DNA of 64,000 nt, taken from the NCBI RefSeq assembly GCF_021245805.1, contig NZ_JAJJNF010000003.1:310001-374000 (forward strand). The letters are read 5' to 3'. Made by a program: the position numbers and the translations under genes. The stretch comes from Mangrovimonas futianensis. GTDB lineage: Bacteria > Bacteroidota > Bacteroidia > Flavobacteriales > Flavobacteriaceae. Every line of letters begins with the position of its first letter. Position 1 is the first letter of the stretch. Positions 1 through 8,537 of this stretch are shown here, piece after piece. Under the pieces are notes generated by a model, which saw nothing but the letters and a program-made list of their open reading frames with translations, was not told the DNA's origin and made no database searches.

Positions 1-127
1 CCGATGTATGAGTTCAGCTCATCAACAGTACCATAGCTTTCAATGCGGATGTGGTTTTTGTTTACCCGTGTTCCTCCAAATAATGCGGTGGTGCCTTGAT
101 CTCCAGTTTTGGTATATATTTTCATAA
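1..127 (-). CDS. PduO-type cob(I)yrinic acid a,c-diamide adenosyltransferase, N-terminal part (cut by window edge)
   Basis: Only the first 42 codons are present; the gene runs off the left edge. The start is an ATG at 127 on the minus strand. The translation begins MKIYTKTGDQGTTALFGG and continues to TVDELNSYIG. This is the conserved N-terminus of PduO/MMAB-type ATP:cob(I)alamin adenosyltransferases: the K-T-G-D-x-G-T-T ATP-binding loop followed by the V-D-E-L-N helix. The enzyme transfers the adenosyl group of ATP to cob(I)alamin in the cytoplasm to make coenzyme B12. The identification is strong despite the truncation because both signatures are intact. Confidence 0.9.
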
Positions 128-203
128 AATTAGTTTCGAATGTTCGTGGATTCAAAGGTACGTTTTATGGTAGGTAATTCAAAGAAGTTATTGGGCAGTA
201 AGT

Positions 204-252
204 AGTAGACGGTAGACACCAGTCAGTGGACAGCAGAAACTAGACAGTATGT
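204..252. repeat. degenerate 7-bp tandem repeat (agtagac class)
   Basis: Seven consecutive heptamers can be read here: agtagac, ggtagac, accagtc, agtggac, agcagaa, actagac, agtatgt. They fill most of the 133-bp gap between the adenosyltransferase start and the methyltransferase stop. This is one of many intergenic blocks in the window with the same 7-bp period but different unit sequences. Confidence 0.6.
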
Positions 253-260
253 AGGATAAA

Positions 261-1028
261 TTAAATCCGGATGGTGAAATGTTCTTTTTGTTGTTCTTTT
301 CTAAAGAATACCAACCCCCAGTAATATGTATCGATTGTAACGGTCACTTGCGGATGGCTTTTAATGATTTCCCAAGCTTCGGTCATTTCTGGAGACCAAT
401 AAATATCATCAAAGATGAAAACGGAGTCTTTGTGTGCAGAAGGGAGAAGGGTTTCAAAATATTCCAGAGTGGCTTTTTTGGTATGATTCCCATCAAAGAA
501 AATGGCATCCCACTTTTGTTCTTTTAAATTTGGGAGGTGTTCCTCAAAACTTCCTTTAAGAATATGGATGTTCTTCCATTTGGCCAATTTATTTGCCGCA
601 TAAGCGGCCACTTCTGTGTTTCCGTCCACAGAGGTTATTTGAGCTTTTGGATTTCCTAAGGTCATGGCATGGGTTGCCATTCCTAGGGAGGTTCCCAATT
701 CCAAAATAGTCTCAAAATGAAAGTAATTGGTTAATCTTAAGAGGAGTTTGGCTCTTTTTAATGAGGTTCCAGCTGTTTTGGCCAATTCTGATGGGGTACG
801 AAATTGCGATTGGGTTTTTCGGGAGCCCTTTCCCAAATCCAGCATTTCTAGAGGTTGTTTGTCTTTGAGCAAGGTTTTGCGATAGGCTTTCAGTCTTTTA
901 TAATCGTAAAATGGTTGTTTTAGGTAAAAGCACTTGGTGACCAAATCATAGACAAATGGCGAATGCACCCCATGCTGGTTGGTGGAGCGCTTCAGAAATT
1001 TTAAATAAGAAATAATTTGGTAGATCAT
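261..1028 (-). CDS. class I SAM-dependent methyltransferase
   Basis: 255 aa. Residues 1-80 are a basic helical N-terminal region. Residues 108-116 (ILELGTSLG) form the glycine-rich SAM-binding motif I, residues 177-182 (FFDGNH) are the motif usually following strand 4, and residues 206-212 (FDDIYWS) resemble the acidic motif of O-methyltransferase-like (Methyltransf_24) proteins. It should be a soluble cytoplasmic methyltransferase; the substrate cannot be read from the sequence. It lies between the adenosyltransferase and the ABC-F gene on the same strand, separated from the latter by heptamer repeats, so co-transcription is uncertain. It is not obviously part of the polysaccharide locus, which begins after 3.1 kb. 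Confidence 0.8.
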   Translation of the reverse strand: MIYQIISYLKFLKRSTNQHGVHSPFVYDLVTKCFYLKQPFYDYKRLKAYRKTLLKDKQPLEMLDLGKGSRKTQSQFRTPSELAKTAGTSLKRAKLLLRLTNYFHFETILELGTSLGMATHAMTLGNPKAQITSVDGNTEVAAYAANKLAKWKNIHILKGSFEEHLPNLKEQKWDAIFFDGNHTKKATLEYFETLLPSAHKDSVFIFDDIYWSPEMTEAWEIIKSHPQVTVTIDTYYWGLVFFRKEQQKEHFTIRI

Positions 1029-1030
1029 TT

Positions 1031-1132
1031 ACAATTAGCAATAAACAATAAACAATTAGTAATGATTCATTAGTATTTAGGATCAACAACCAACAACCAA
1101 CAACCAACAACCAACAACCAACAACCAACAAC
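1031..1132. repeat. two adjacent 7-bp tandem repeats, including seven perfect caacaac units
   Basis: From 1031 to 1065 the sequence reads as degenerate heptamers (acaatta, gcaataa, acaataa, acaatta, gtaatga). From 1084 to 1132 there are seven perfect copies of caacaac (49 bp). The perfect array is the cleanest 7-bp repeat in the window and could vary in copy number by slippage. It lies just 3' of the ABC-F stop codon (minus strand) and 5' of the methyltransferase. Confidence 0.85.
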
Positions 1133-1143
1133 AATACACTATA

Positions 1144-3000
1144 CTAGTCTTCCATTTTTTCGGAGAGTTCTAGCCATCTCAGTTCCTTTTCTTCAATATC
1201 ATCCAATAGGGATTGGAGTTTTTGGGATAGCTCTTGGATTTGGACAGTGGTTAGGCTGGTATCATGAAACTGGCTTTCTAATTCCAACTTGTCTTTTTCC
1301 AAAGCCTTTATTTTGCTTTCCAGATTGTTGAACTCCTTTTGCTCATTGTAAGATAGTTTGCTATTGCTGTCTTTTTTCCACTCCTTTTTCTCCTTTTTAT
1401 CACTTTCCGTTTCTTGTGGTCGGCTATCTTCATACACTCGGTAATCGGTATAGTTACCTGGAAAGTCGTCAATTTCTCCCTCTCCCTTAAATACCAGTAA
1501 ATGATCCACAATTTTATCCATAAAATACCGGTCGTGAGAAACCACTATAAGGCAACCTGGAAAATCTAAAAGGAAATCTTCTAAGACATTTAAGGTGACA
1601 ATATCCAAATCGTTGGTAGGCTCATCCAGAATCAAAAAGTTGGGATTTTGGATTAAGACGGTACAAAGGTATAGGCGCTTCCGCTCTCCACCGCTCAACT
1701 TCTCCACAAAATCATATTGTTTCTTTCGGTCAAATAGAAAGCGCTCTAAGAGTTGTTGCGCACTGATTTGTTTTCCTTTTTTCAAAGGAATAAACTCCCC
1801 AAACTCCTTGATGACTTCAATTACTTTCTGCTGGGGTTTTATGTTAATCCCTTGTTGGGTATAGTATCCCAATTTGACCGTTTCTCCATGCACAATTTTT
1901 CCGGCATCTGGAGCAATGGATTTTGTTAAAAGGTTGAGGAAGGTAGATTTACCAGTTCCATTTTTTCCGATGATACCCACCCGTTCGCCTGGTTGAAAAT
2001 TGTATTCAAATTGGTTGAGAATGGTCTTGTCTTTGAAACTCTTGGAAACCTTATGGAATTCCACCACCTTGTTTCCTAAGCGCTCCATATTCAATTCCAA
2101 TTGCACTACATGGTCTTTTCTACGTTGGTGCGCTTTTTGTTTGATATCGTGAAAATCGTCTATTCGGGATTTTGATTTGGTAGTGCGGGCCTTAGGTTGG
2201 CGCCTCATCCAGTCCAATTCTTTTTTATAAAGTTGTTTTGCTTTTCCAGTTTCAACCGTTTCACGATCGATACGCTCTTCTCTTTTCTCGAGGTAATAAG
2301 AATAGTTCCCTTTATAGCTAAAGAGTTGCCCATGGTCTAATTCTATAATTTCATTACACACGCGCTCTAAGAAATAGCGATCGTGGGTTACCATGAAAAG
2401 GGTGAGTTGTTCTTTGGCAAAAAAGGACTCCAACCATTCAATCATTTCCAAGTCTAGGTGGTTGGTGGGCTCATCCAAAATCAAAAGGTCTGGCTTTTTT
2501 AATAGGGCCATGGCCAAGGCCAAACGTTTTTTTTGTCCTCCGGAAAGCATCCCAACTTTTTGATCCAATTGTTCCAATTTCAATTGAAACAGGATTTGTT
2601 TGTATTGGGTCTCAAAATCCCAAGCTTGGTGGCGGTCCATGGCTTCAAAAGCCTTTTGGTATGCTTCGGTATCTTCCGGATTTAAAAGCGCCTTTTCATA
2701 ACGGTTGATGACGTCCAAAATGGGATTGTCTCCATCAAAAATGGAAGCCTCTACTGTAAGTGTATCATCTAGCTCTGGTTCCTGTGGTAGAAAGGCTACC
2801 TTTAGATTGTTTCGGTAAATGATGTTTCCAGAGTCGGGGACATCCTTTCCTGCCAACATGTTAAGGATAGAGGTTTTACCTGTTCCGTTTTTGGCAACGA
2901 ACGCAATTTTTTGATCTTTATGGACACTAAAGGAGAGGTCTTGAAACAAGGTGACTTCCCCATAGGATTTGGCTATATTTTCAACCGTTAAATAATTCAA
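1144..3000 (-). CDS. ABC-F family ATPase (Uup-like, with C-terminal coiled coil)
   Basis: 618 aa with two ABC domains and no membrane segments, the hallmark of ABC-F proteins, which act on ribosomes or nucleic acid rather than transport. The first domain has Walker A at about 36-43 (AKNGTGKT), signature LSGGQ at 152-156 and Walker B LILDEPTNHLD near 173-183. The second repeats this with GKNGTGKS, LSGGERKR and LILDEPTNDLD. A charged linker (about 250-310) joins them. The last ~90 residues are rich in K/E/L heptads, matching the coiled-coil C-terminal domain of Uup. The start is the ATG at 3000. A TAAATTTG box lies at 3036-3043 on the minus strand, but I see no good -33 partner. Uup versus another ABC-F subgroup cannot be settled by eye. 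Confidence 0.9.
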   Translation of the reverse strand: MNYLTVENIAKSYGEVTLFQDLSFSVHKDQKIAFVAKNGTGKTSILNMLAGKDVPDSGNIIYRNNLKVAFLPQEPELDDTLTVEASIFDGDNPILDVINRYEKALLNPEDTEAYQKAFEAMDRHQAWDFETQYKQILFQLKLEQLDQKVGMLSGGQKKRLALAMALLKKPDLLILDEPTNHLDLEMIEWLESFFAKEQLTLFMVTHDRYFLERVCNEIIELDHGQLFSYKGNYSYYLEKREERIDRETVETGKAKQLYKKELDWMRRQPKARTTKSKSRIDDFHDIKQKAHQRRKDHVVQLELNMERLGNKVVEFHKVSKSFKDKTILNQFEYNFQPGERVGIIGKNGTGKSTFLNLLTKSIAPDAGKIVHGETVKLGYYTQQGINIKPQQKVIEVIKEFGEFIPLKKGKQISAQQLLERFLFDRKKQYDFVEKLSGGERKRLYLCTVLIQNPNFLILDEPTNDLDIVTLNVLEDFLLDFPGCLIVVSHDRYFMDKIVDHLLVFKGEGEIDDFPGNYTDYRVYEDSRPQETESDKKEKKEWKKDSNSKLSYNEQKEFNNLESKIKALEKDKLELESQFHDTSLTTVQIQELSQKLQSLLDDIEEKELRWLELSEKMED

Positions 3001-3053
3001 GGGTGCTATTTTTTTGCAAATAAACGTATAAAACCCAAATTTAGCTCCTTTAG

Positions 3054-3084
3054 TTTTGATATTAGTATCTAAAACTTATATTTG
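3054..3084 (+). promoter_or_regulatory. Bacteroidota-type promoter for the polysaccharide export operon
   Basis: TTTTG at 3054-3058, an 18-bp spacer, then TATATTTG at 3077-3084, an exact match to the TAnnTTTG -7 consensus of Bacteroidota sigma-ABfr promoters with a -33 TTG-type element. Transcription would start near 3091, giving a leader of under 20 nt before the ATG at 3107. This is a sequence match only. Confidence 0.7.
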
Positions 3085-3106
3085 TTACTAAACTAGGCGC
3101 TTTCAA

Positions 3107-3907
3107 ATGAAGAACGTGTGTATGCTTGTAGGGGTGGTGATCACCCTTTTTTTTACTTCCTGCATTCCCCATAAGGATTTGGTGTATTTACAAAATAAGG
3201 AACAGGCTTATGGAGCCGATACGATTCCTCGTATTACAGAAACCCAGAAACCCTATCGGGTTCAAATCAATGATGTGTTGAACATTCGTGTACGGGGATT
3301 GGATCAAGAGAAACTGACCATCTTTAATCCGGTGGGTGAAGAAAACCTGAATGCCGATAGTGATCAAAGAGCCTATTTTGATGGGTTTACGGTGGACTTA
3401 CACGGAGAAATTCGTATTCCTTTATTAGGTAAAATGAATGTGTTGGGCTATACCTTGGAGGAGATTGAAGGCATGATTAAGGAGAAGTTATTAACTGAAC
3501 ATTTTAAGGAGACTGCCCAAATTTTTGTGACTGTAAAATTAACCGGATTACGATATACCGTCAATGGCGAAATAGGAAATCCAGGAACAAATACTTTGTT
3601 TCAGGAGCGTGTTAATGTGTTTCAAGCCATTGCCAACGCGGGGGAGATTCCTATGACTGGAAATAAAAAGGATGTGTTGATAATTCGTCAATACCCCCAA
3701 GGACAACAAATTCATCACATTGATTTGACAGATTTGAAAGTGATGGAGTCTCCTTACTATTATATCCAGCCCAATGATATTATTTATGTGAAACCATTGA
3801 AACAAGTCAGTTGGGGTTTTGGAACCACTGGGAAGGATACTTTCTTGACTGTTTTTTCAATTATTACAGTTGTGTCAACCACACTTCTTTTAATCGATCG
3901 TTTGTAA
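3107..3907 (+). CDS. wza: polysaccharide export outer-membrane lipoprotein, Wza/OPX family
   Basis: 266 aa. The N-terminus is a lipoprotein signal with lipobox FTSC (Cys19). Next comes a poly_export domain (about residues 48-150, starting VQINDVLNIRVRG) and an SLBB-type domain (about 150-235, LRYTVNGEIGNPG). A hydrophobic C-terminal helix (last ~20 residues) is typical of Bacteroidota OPX proteins and replaces the amphipathic barrel helix of E. coli Wza. It is shorter than E. coli Wza (379 aa), with one SLBB domain. It should form the outer-membrane and periplasmic export channel together with the Wzc-type protein that starts 1 nt after its stop. Confidence 0.9.
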   Translation: MKNVCMLVGVVITLFFTSCIPHKDLVYLQNKEQAYGADTIPRITETQKPYRVQINDVLNIRVRGLDQEKLTIFNPVGEENLNADSDQRAYFDGFTVDLHGEIRIPLLGKMNVLGYTLEEIEGMIKEKLLTEHFKETAQIFVTVKLTGLRYTVNGEIGNPGTNTLFQERVNVFQAIANAGEIPMTGNKKDVLIIRQYPQGQQIHHIDLTDLKVMESPYYYIQPNDIIYVKPLKQVSWGFGTTGKDTFLTVFSIITVVSTTLLLIDRL

Positions 3908-3908
3908 G

Positions 3909-6380
3909 ATGTCCCAATTTGATATACAAGATTTAGAAACCCAAGAATCTCGAATCACTTTTGATTTTAGAGGGTATTTGTTTAAAATCTTGAATAATTG
4001 GAAGCTGATTTTGGTATGTATTGGTCTAGCCATGTTAGTGGCCTATATGGTGAACGTGAGAAAGCCCAATGTCTATGCTTTGACCTCCTTAATATCTGTG
4101 GAAAACGACCAAAGCCCGTTTTTTACAACGACTACCAGTATTTCCTTTAATTGGGGTGGTGTCTCTGGAAAAATGGGGAAAACCATGACCACCTTGGGAA
4201 CCCGTAATCACAATGAAAAAGTGGTTGACTCCTTGCAGTTTTATATGGAGTATCTCAAGGAGGGGAAATACCGCAAAGAGGATATCTACCATCAGGCTCC
4301 CTTTCGGGTGAGTTTGGATACCACGGGAGGGCAGTTACTAGGACTTCCTTTGGGATTGCGCTTTTTGGAAGGTAACAAGGTGGAACTGTTTGCTACTTTT
4401 GAAAACTCAGGTGGAACTGTTCAAAATTATACAACGAAGGAAAAGGCAGGAGTCACTCTTCCTGAGGGGGAATACAAAGAAACCTTTGCTATAAACCAAC
4501 CCATTCACCTGCCATTTTTCAATGGAACCATCAAATTGGTGAAGCCGGTCAAACCCGGAAGTGAGTTTTTTGTGCAGTTTTTGAATTTTGATGGTATAGT
4601 CAATAAATATAAAACTTTTGTTAAGGTTGCTCCTTATGAGAAAAATGCTTCCTCAGTAATTAAATTATCCTTATCAGGTACCAATAAAGCCAAGATTGTC
4701 GATTATTTGAATACCACCGCTGCTATTTTAAGTCGGGAGGAGTTGGCACGAAAAAACCTTTATGCCACCAATACCATTCGATTTATAGATAGTACCCTAA
4801 ATAAGGTCAATACCGACTTGGTTCAGGTCAATGACCAGATGAATGAATTCCGGAAAAAGAATCAGGTGCTTACGATACAGGATGAAATGTTGGAGACTTC
4901 GTCGCGCCTAAAAGGGTTTGAACAACAAAAGCGTGAGGAGGAGGCTAAGATTTTGTATCTAGACAATTTAGAAAATTATTTAAGAACCAAAGACAACTAT
5001 GTCAATATTGCGGCTCCCACTTCGGTAGGAATCAATGAAGGGAATATCCTAAGCAGCGTCAGTAAAATTACGGGACTGGCCATTGAACGACAAAATTTGG
5101 AATATACCACCCGTGAGGATTCAGAATTGTTTGATGAACTGGATCGACGGATTGATTCTGAGAAGAACGTGCTTTTGGAAACCATTGATGCTACTAGGAA
5201 TACCATTCAACTTAATTTAAATAGTATTTCAAAGGAAATGGGGCGTTTGAATGGCAAACTTTCTAACCTACCTGAGGAACAGCAGACCTTTTTGAAAATT
5301 CAAAGGGAATTGGATTTAAGCCAGGAAGCTTATGATATTTATTTGAAGAAGCGCAGTGAAGCAGCCATTATCAAAGCAGCCAATGTATCGGATATTACGG
5401 TGATTGATGAAGCCAAGGATATTGGTGGCGGACGTATTGGTCCCAATCACAATTTGAACTATATGATGGCCTTGATGATGGGAACCTTTATTCCTTTGGC
5501 TTTTATTTTTGTTCTCTTTTTATTGGATAATACCATCCATGGGTCTGATGAAGTGGAAACCCTTTCCCGAATTCCGATTATTGGTTTGTTGGGTAAGTAC
5601 CGATACCACAATAATTTGGTGGTGTTTGAGAAGCCGAAATCGGCAGTCGCGGAATCCTTTAGGGCCATTCGTTCTAGTTTGCAATTTATCCTGAATAAAG
5701 AGGAGTCAACTGGAGGAAAAACAGTTATGGTTACCTCCTCAGTCAGTGGAGAAGGAAAGACCTTTTGTTCGATTAATTTGGCGACGGTGTATGCGCTTTC
5801 TGGAAAGAAAACCATCTTGTTAGGTCTGGATTTAAGGAAGCCTAAAATCTTTGATGATTTTGATTTGACCAACGAATATGGGTTGGTTAATTATTTTATA
5901 GGGGAGAGGAGCTTTGAAGATGTAAAGAGTGCTACCCATATCGAAAATTTGGATGTGGTCACTTCGGGACCTATTCCGCCCAATCCTTCGGAATTGTTGA
6001 TGAGTCCGAAAATGGCCACCTTGATGGCTGAACTCAAACAGAATTATGATATCATCGTGTTGGATACGCCACCATTGGGATTGGTAACAGATGCTCTGGA
6101 ATTGACAAAATATGCCGATACGACCTTATTTATGGTGCGGTTGGATTACACCAAAAAAGGGATGTTGCAATTGGTAAATGCTAAGTATCGCAATGGAGAG
6201 ATGAAGAATGTTCATTTTGTGCTTAACTTTTATAAGCATAAATCCAATCATAATTATGGTTACGGGTATGGCTATGGTTACGGGTATGGCTATGGCTATG
6301 GTGTTTATGGAAATGCCTATCATCAAAATGGACGTGTTTCGAAATGGGAAAAGGTTAAGCAGTTTTTAAAAAGAATTTAA
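3909..6380 (+). CDS. wzc: polysaccharide copolymerase with cytoplasmic tyrosine kinase domain, Wzc type
   Basis: 823 aa. One membrane helix near residues 32-50 precedes a long periplasmic Wzz-type and coiled-coil region. A second helix near 516-537 leads to the BY-kinase domain: Walker A SSVSGEGKT (about 609-617), Walker A' LLGLDLRKP (about 637-645) and Walker B IIVLDTPP (about 714-721). The C-terminus carries the tyrosine cluster expected of an autophosphorylating kinase, here as eight Tyr-Gly dipeptides from residue 783 plus two further Tyr. It controls chain length and export with the Wza-type lipoprotein, whose stop is 1 nt upstream. The next gene starts 17 nt downstream, so the three are very likely one operon. 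Confidence 0.93.
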   Translation: MSQFDIQDLETQESRITFDFRGYLFKILNNWKLILVCIGLAMLVAYMVNVRKPNVYALTSLISVENDQSPFFTTTTSISFNWGGVSGKMGKTMTTLGTRNHNEKVVDSLQFYMEYLKEGKYRKEDIYHQAPFRVSLDTTGGQLLGLPLGLRFLEGNKVELFATFENSGGTVQNYTTKEKAGVTLPEGEYKETFAINQPIHLPFFNGTIKLVKPVKPGSEFFVQFLNFDGIVNKYKTFVKVAPYEKNASSVIKLSLSGTNKAKIVDYLNTTAAILSREELARKNLYATNTIRFIDSTLNKVNTDLVQVNDQMNEFRKKNQVLTIQDEMLETSSRLKGFEQQKREEEAKILYLDNLENYLRTKDNYVNIAAPTSVGINEGNILSSVSKITGLAIERQNLEYTTREDSELFDELDRRIDSEKNVLLETIDATRNTIQLNLNSISKEMGRLNGKLSNLPEEQQTFLKIQRELDLSQEAYDIYLKKRSEAAIIKAANVSDITVIDEAKDIGGGRIGPNHNLNYMMALMMGTFIPLAFIFVLFLLDNTIHGSDEVETLSRIPIIGLLGKYRYHNNLVVFEKPKSAVAESFRAIRSSLQFILNKEESTGGKTVMVTSSVSGEGKTFCSINLATVYALSGKKTILLGLDLRKPKIFDDFDLTNEYGLVNYFIGERSFEDVKSATHIENLDVVTSGPIPPNPSELLMSPKMATLMAELKQNYDIIVLDTPPLGLVTDALELTKYADTTLFMVRLDYTKKGMLQLVNAKYRNGEMKNVHFVLNFYKHKSNHNYGYGYGYGYGYGYGYGVYGNAYHQNGRVSKWEKVKQFLKRI
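6255..6302 (+). repeat. in-frame 18-bp tandem repeat encoding the Tyr-Gly tail of Wzc
   Basis: The 18-bp unit TATGGTTACGGGTATGGC occurs at 6255-6272 and again, identical, at 6273-6290, followed by two more TATGG(C/T) hexamers. All units are multiples of 3 bp, so gain or loss keeps the reading frame and changes only the number of tyrosines. Confidence 0.85.
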
Positions 6381-6397
6381 TAACGATATACAATAAA

Positions 6398-7684
6398 ATG
6401 AGTAATAAAAAGATTGCAGTAATTGGTTTGGGGTATGTGGGACTCCCTTTGGCTGTTGAGTTTGGTAAAACATACCCTACTGTAGGGTTTGATATCAATC
6501 AAAAGAGGGTAGCGGAATTACGTTCAGGAACTGACCATACTTTAGAAGTATCTGATGGAGAATTAAAGGAGGTGCTTGCTAATACTGTAGATGATAAGGG
6601 CTTATTTATCACCGATCAGACAAGGGATTTGGCGGATAGTCAAATATTTATTATCACGGTTCCCACACCCACTGATGTTCTGAAGCGACCTGTACTTATC
6701 CCCTTGCAAAAGGCAAGTGAAACCGTGGGGCAAGTGCTTAAAAAAGGCGACATTGTTATTTATGAATCGACCGTGTATCCTGGAGTTACCGAAGAGTTTT
6801 GTGTCCCTATTTTGGAACAGATGTCTGGTTTGACTTTCAATCAGGACTTTTTTGCTGGCTATTCTCCTGAGCGTATCAACCCTGGAGATAAAACGCATAC
6901 GGTTACCAAGATTTTAAAAGTGACCTCTGGAAGTACACCCGAGGTAGCCCAAGAAGTCGATGCTTTGTATCGTTCCATTATCTCAGCAGGCACGCATTTA
7001 GCCCCCTCCATTAAAGTGGCAGAAGCAGCTAAGGTGATCGAGAATTCCCAAAGGGATATCAATATCGCCTTTGTCAATGAACTTTCTAAAATCTTCCGTC
7101 TTTTGGATATTGATACCCAAGCGGTCTTGGAAGCAGCAGGAACCAAGTGGAATTTTATCAAATTTACCCCAGGATTGGTAGGAGGTCATTGTATCGGGGT
7201 GGATCCTTATTATCTGGCACAAAAAGCCATTGAAGCGGGTTATGATCCTGAGATTATTTTAGCTGGTCGTAAAATGAATGACAGTATGGGCGGTTATGTA
7301 GCGACCGAAACCGTGAAAATGATGATCAAGAAAGGAGCAACTATTAAAGGAGCTAAGGTCTTGGTACTCGGTATTACCTTTAAAGAGAATTGCCCTGATA
7401 TTCGTAATTCGCGAGTAATTGATATTATTGAAGAACTTCAAACCTATGATATCGAAGTGGATGTTTATGATCCTTGGGCTTCTGAGGATGAGGTGCGTGA
7501 GGAGTACGGGCTTCCCTTAATAAGTGACGCTTCCCAATTGGCAGCCACCTATGATGCTGTTATTTTGGCGGTATCACATAAGGAGTTTTTAGATTTGAAT
7601 ATAGCCAGGATGAAAGCAAATAAAACGGTTGTTTTTGATGTGAAGTCTTTACTGCCAAGGGAGTTGGTGGATGCGAGGTTGTGA
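6398..7684 (+). CDS. tviB: UDP-HexNAc 6-dehydrogenase, TviB/WbpO type (nucleotide-sugar dehydrogenase)
   Basis: 428 aa. The N-terminal Rossmann domain has GLGYVGLPLA (residues 9-18). The central domain has EAAKVIENSQRDINIAFVNEL, and the catalytic cysteine is Cys265 in GGHCIGVDPYYL. The C-terminal UDP-binding domain contains GITFKENCPDIRNS. The protein follows the TviB/WbpO pattern (LELRSGTDHTLEVSD-like segment near 45), which oxidises UDP-GalNAc or UDP-GlcNAc to the uronic acid with two NAD+. It is the last gene of the wza-wzc unit, and its natural partner, the TviC/WbpP-type epimerase, follows after 1.36 kb of repeats. Substrate specificity is inferred from that pairing; UDP-ManNAc dehydrogenase (WecC) is the main alternative. 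Confidence 0.88.
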   Translation: MSNKKIAVIGLGYVGLPLAVEFGKTYPTVGFDINQKRVAELRSGTDHTLEVSDGELKEVLANTVDDKGLFITDQTRDLADSQIFIITVPTPTDVLKRPVLIPLQKASETVGQVLKKGDIVIYESTVYPGVTEEFCVPILEQMSGLTFNQDFFAGYSPERINPGDKTHTVTKILKVTSGSTPEVAQEVDALYRSIISAGTHLAPSIKVAEAAKVIENSQRDINIAFVNELSKIFRLLDIDTQAVLEAAGTKWNFIKFTPGLVGGHCIGVDPYYLAQKAIEAGYDPEIILAGRKMNDSMGGYVATETVKMMIKKGATIKGAKVLVLGITFKENCPDIRNSRVIDIIEELQTYDIEVDVYDPWASEDEVREEYGLPLISDASQLAATYDAVILAVSHKEFLDLNIARMKANKTVVFDVKSLLPRELVDARL

Positions 7685-7842
7685 CAGTTTCAATTAACAA
7701 TTAACAATGAGCAATGAGCAATGTGTTGCTTAGTGGGCATTAGCCAGCCTAATGTTTCAGGTTTAAGTAGCAAGAACCAAGAGTCAAGAGCCAAGATAGA
7801 TTGGTTTTTAAGATTATAGAACAAAGAAAATAGATAATAGAC

Positions 7843-8010
7843 TTCTCGATACAATTTTGCTCTCTACTGTCGCAAAACCACTCGAATTGCCAAGCTTCTC
7901 GATACAATCGTTCTCCGTTGCTCTTCGAACGATCACTCGAAGTGACAAGAAAGTGAATTAAAAAGCCGTCTGTCAGTTCGAGTGCCGACTGTAAGGAGGT
8001 GTATCGAGAA
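7843..8010. repeat. TIR element, copy 1 (TTCTCGATACA ... TGTATCGAGAA)
   Basis: TTCTCGATACA occurs at 7843-7853 and again at 7896-7906. The perfect inverted complement TGTATCGAGAA closes the element at 8000-8010. The interior includes the segments ctccgttgctcttcgaacga and cactcgaagtgacaag shared with the other copies. No coding capacity is seen, so it is a MITE-like or palindromic intergenic element. Confidence 0.75.
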
Positions 8011-8130
8011 CCAAAAAGGGCTACCTGTTTTCTTCAAACATTCCTTGTCATGCTGAGCTTGTCGAAGCATATTTGCTCATTTTTATTTGGATTTACTTTT
8101 TTGCATCGCCCAAAAAAGTAACAAAAAATG

Positions 8131-8264
8131 CTAGACTTACTTTTTACACCTTGAAAATCTTACAAACCTGCTTAATCATGCGCGCCACAATCGCTACGCT
8201 TGTCCGGCGCTCCTTTACCCAAGCAAAGCAGGTTTTTGATTTTACTACGGTTTAAAAACTAGGT
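8131..8264. repeat. long-hairpin element, copy 1
   Basis: From ctagacttac to aaaaactaggtc, the arms AAAATC..AAACCTGCTT (8154 onward) and AAGCAGGTTT..GATTTT (to about 8243) are complementary, as are TTTTTA and TAAAAA outside them. The inner part is a GC-rich second stem (GCGCC/GGCGC around ACAA..TTGT). The whole ~130 nt can fold as one extended imperfect hairpin. Confidence 0.75.
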
Positions 8265-8403
8265 CGGTGGTTATTCGGCTTTGCCAAAATGATTCTCCAA
8301 TATTACTTCAAACATTCTTGTCATGCTGAGCTTGTCGAAGCATATTTGTTCATTTTTATTTGGATTTACTTTTTTGTATCGCCCAAAAAAGTAACAAAAA
8401 ATG

Positions 8404-8537
8404 CTAGACTTACTTTTTACACCTTGAAAATCTTACAAACCTGCTTAATCATGCGCGCCACAATCGCTACGCTTGTCCGGCGCTCCTTTACCCAAGCAAA
8501 GCAGCTTTTTGATTTTACTACGGTTTAAAAACTAGGT
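8404..8537. repeat. long-hairpin element, copy 2
   Basis: Nearly identical to the copy 273 bp upstream. The right arm reads AAGCAGCTTT instead of AAGCAGGTTT, introducing one mismatch in the stem. It is preceded by the same TGAGCTTGTCGAAG motif (8327-8340). Confidence 0.75.

Noticed and set aside
946..1134. 62-aa minus-strand frame rich in LLVVGCW
   Set aside because: It is the translation of the caacaac heptamer array.
5459..5872. 137-aa frame antisense to the Wzc kinase domain
   Set aside because: Shadow of the strongly supported coding strand; it has no family features.
8073..8255. 60-aa open frame (MLIFIWIYFFASPKK...), with near-identical frames at 8289-8528 and 10378-10587
   Set aside because: They are the same stretch of the long-hairpin repeat translated. 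The frames cross hairpin arms and have no start context. Identity between copies reflects the repeat, not protein conservation.
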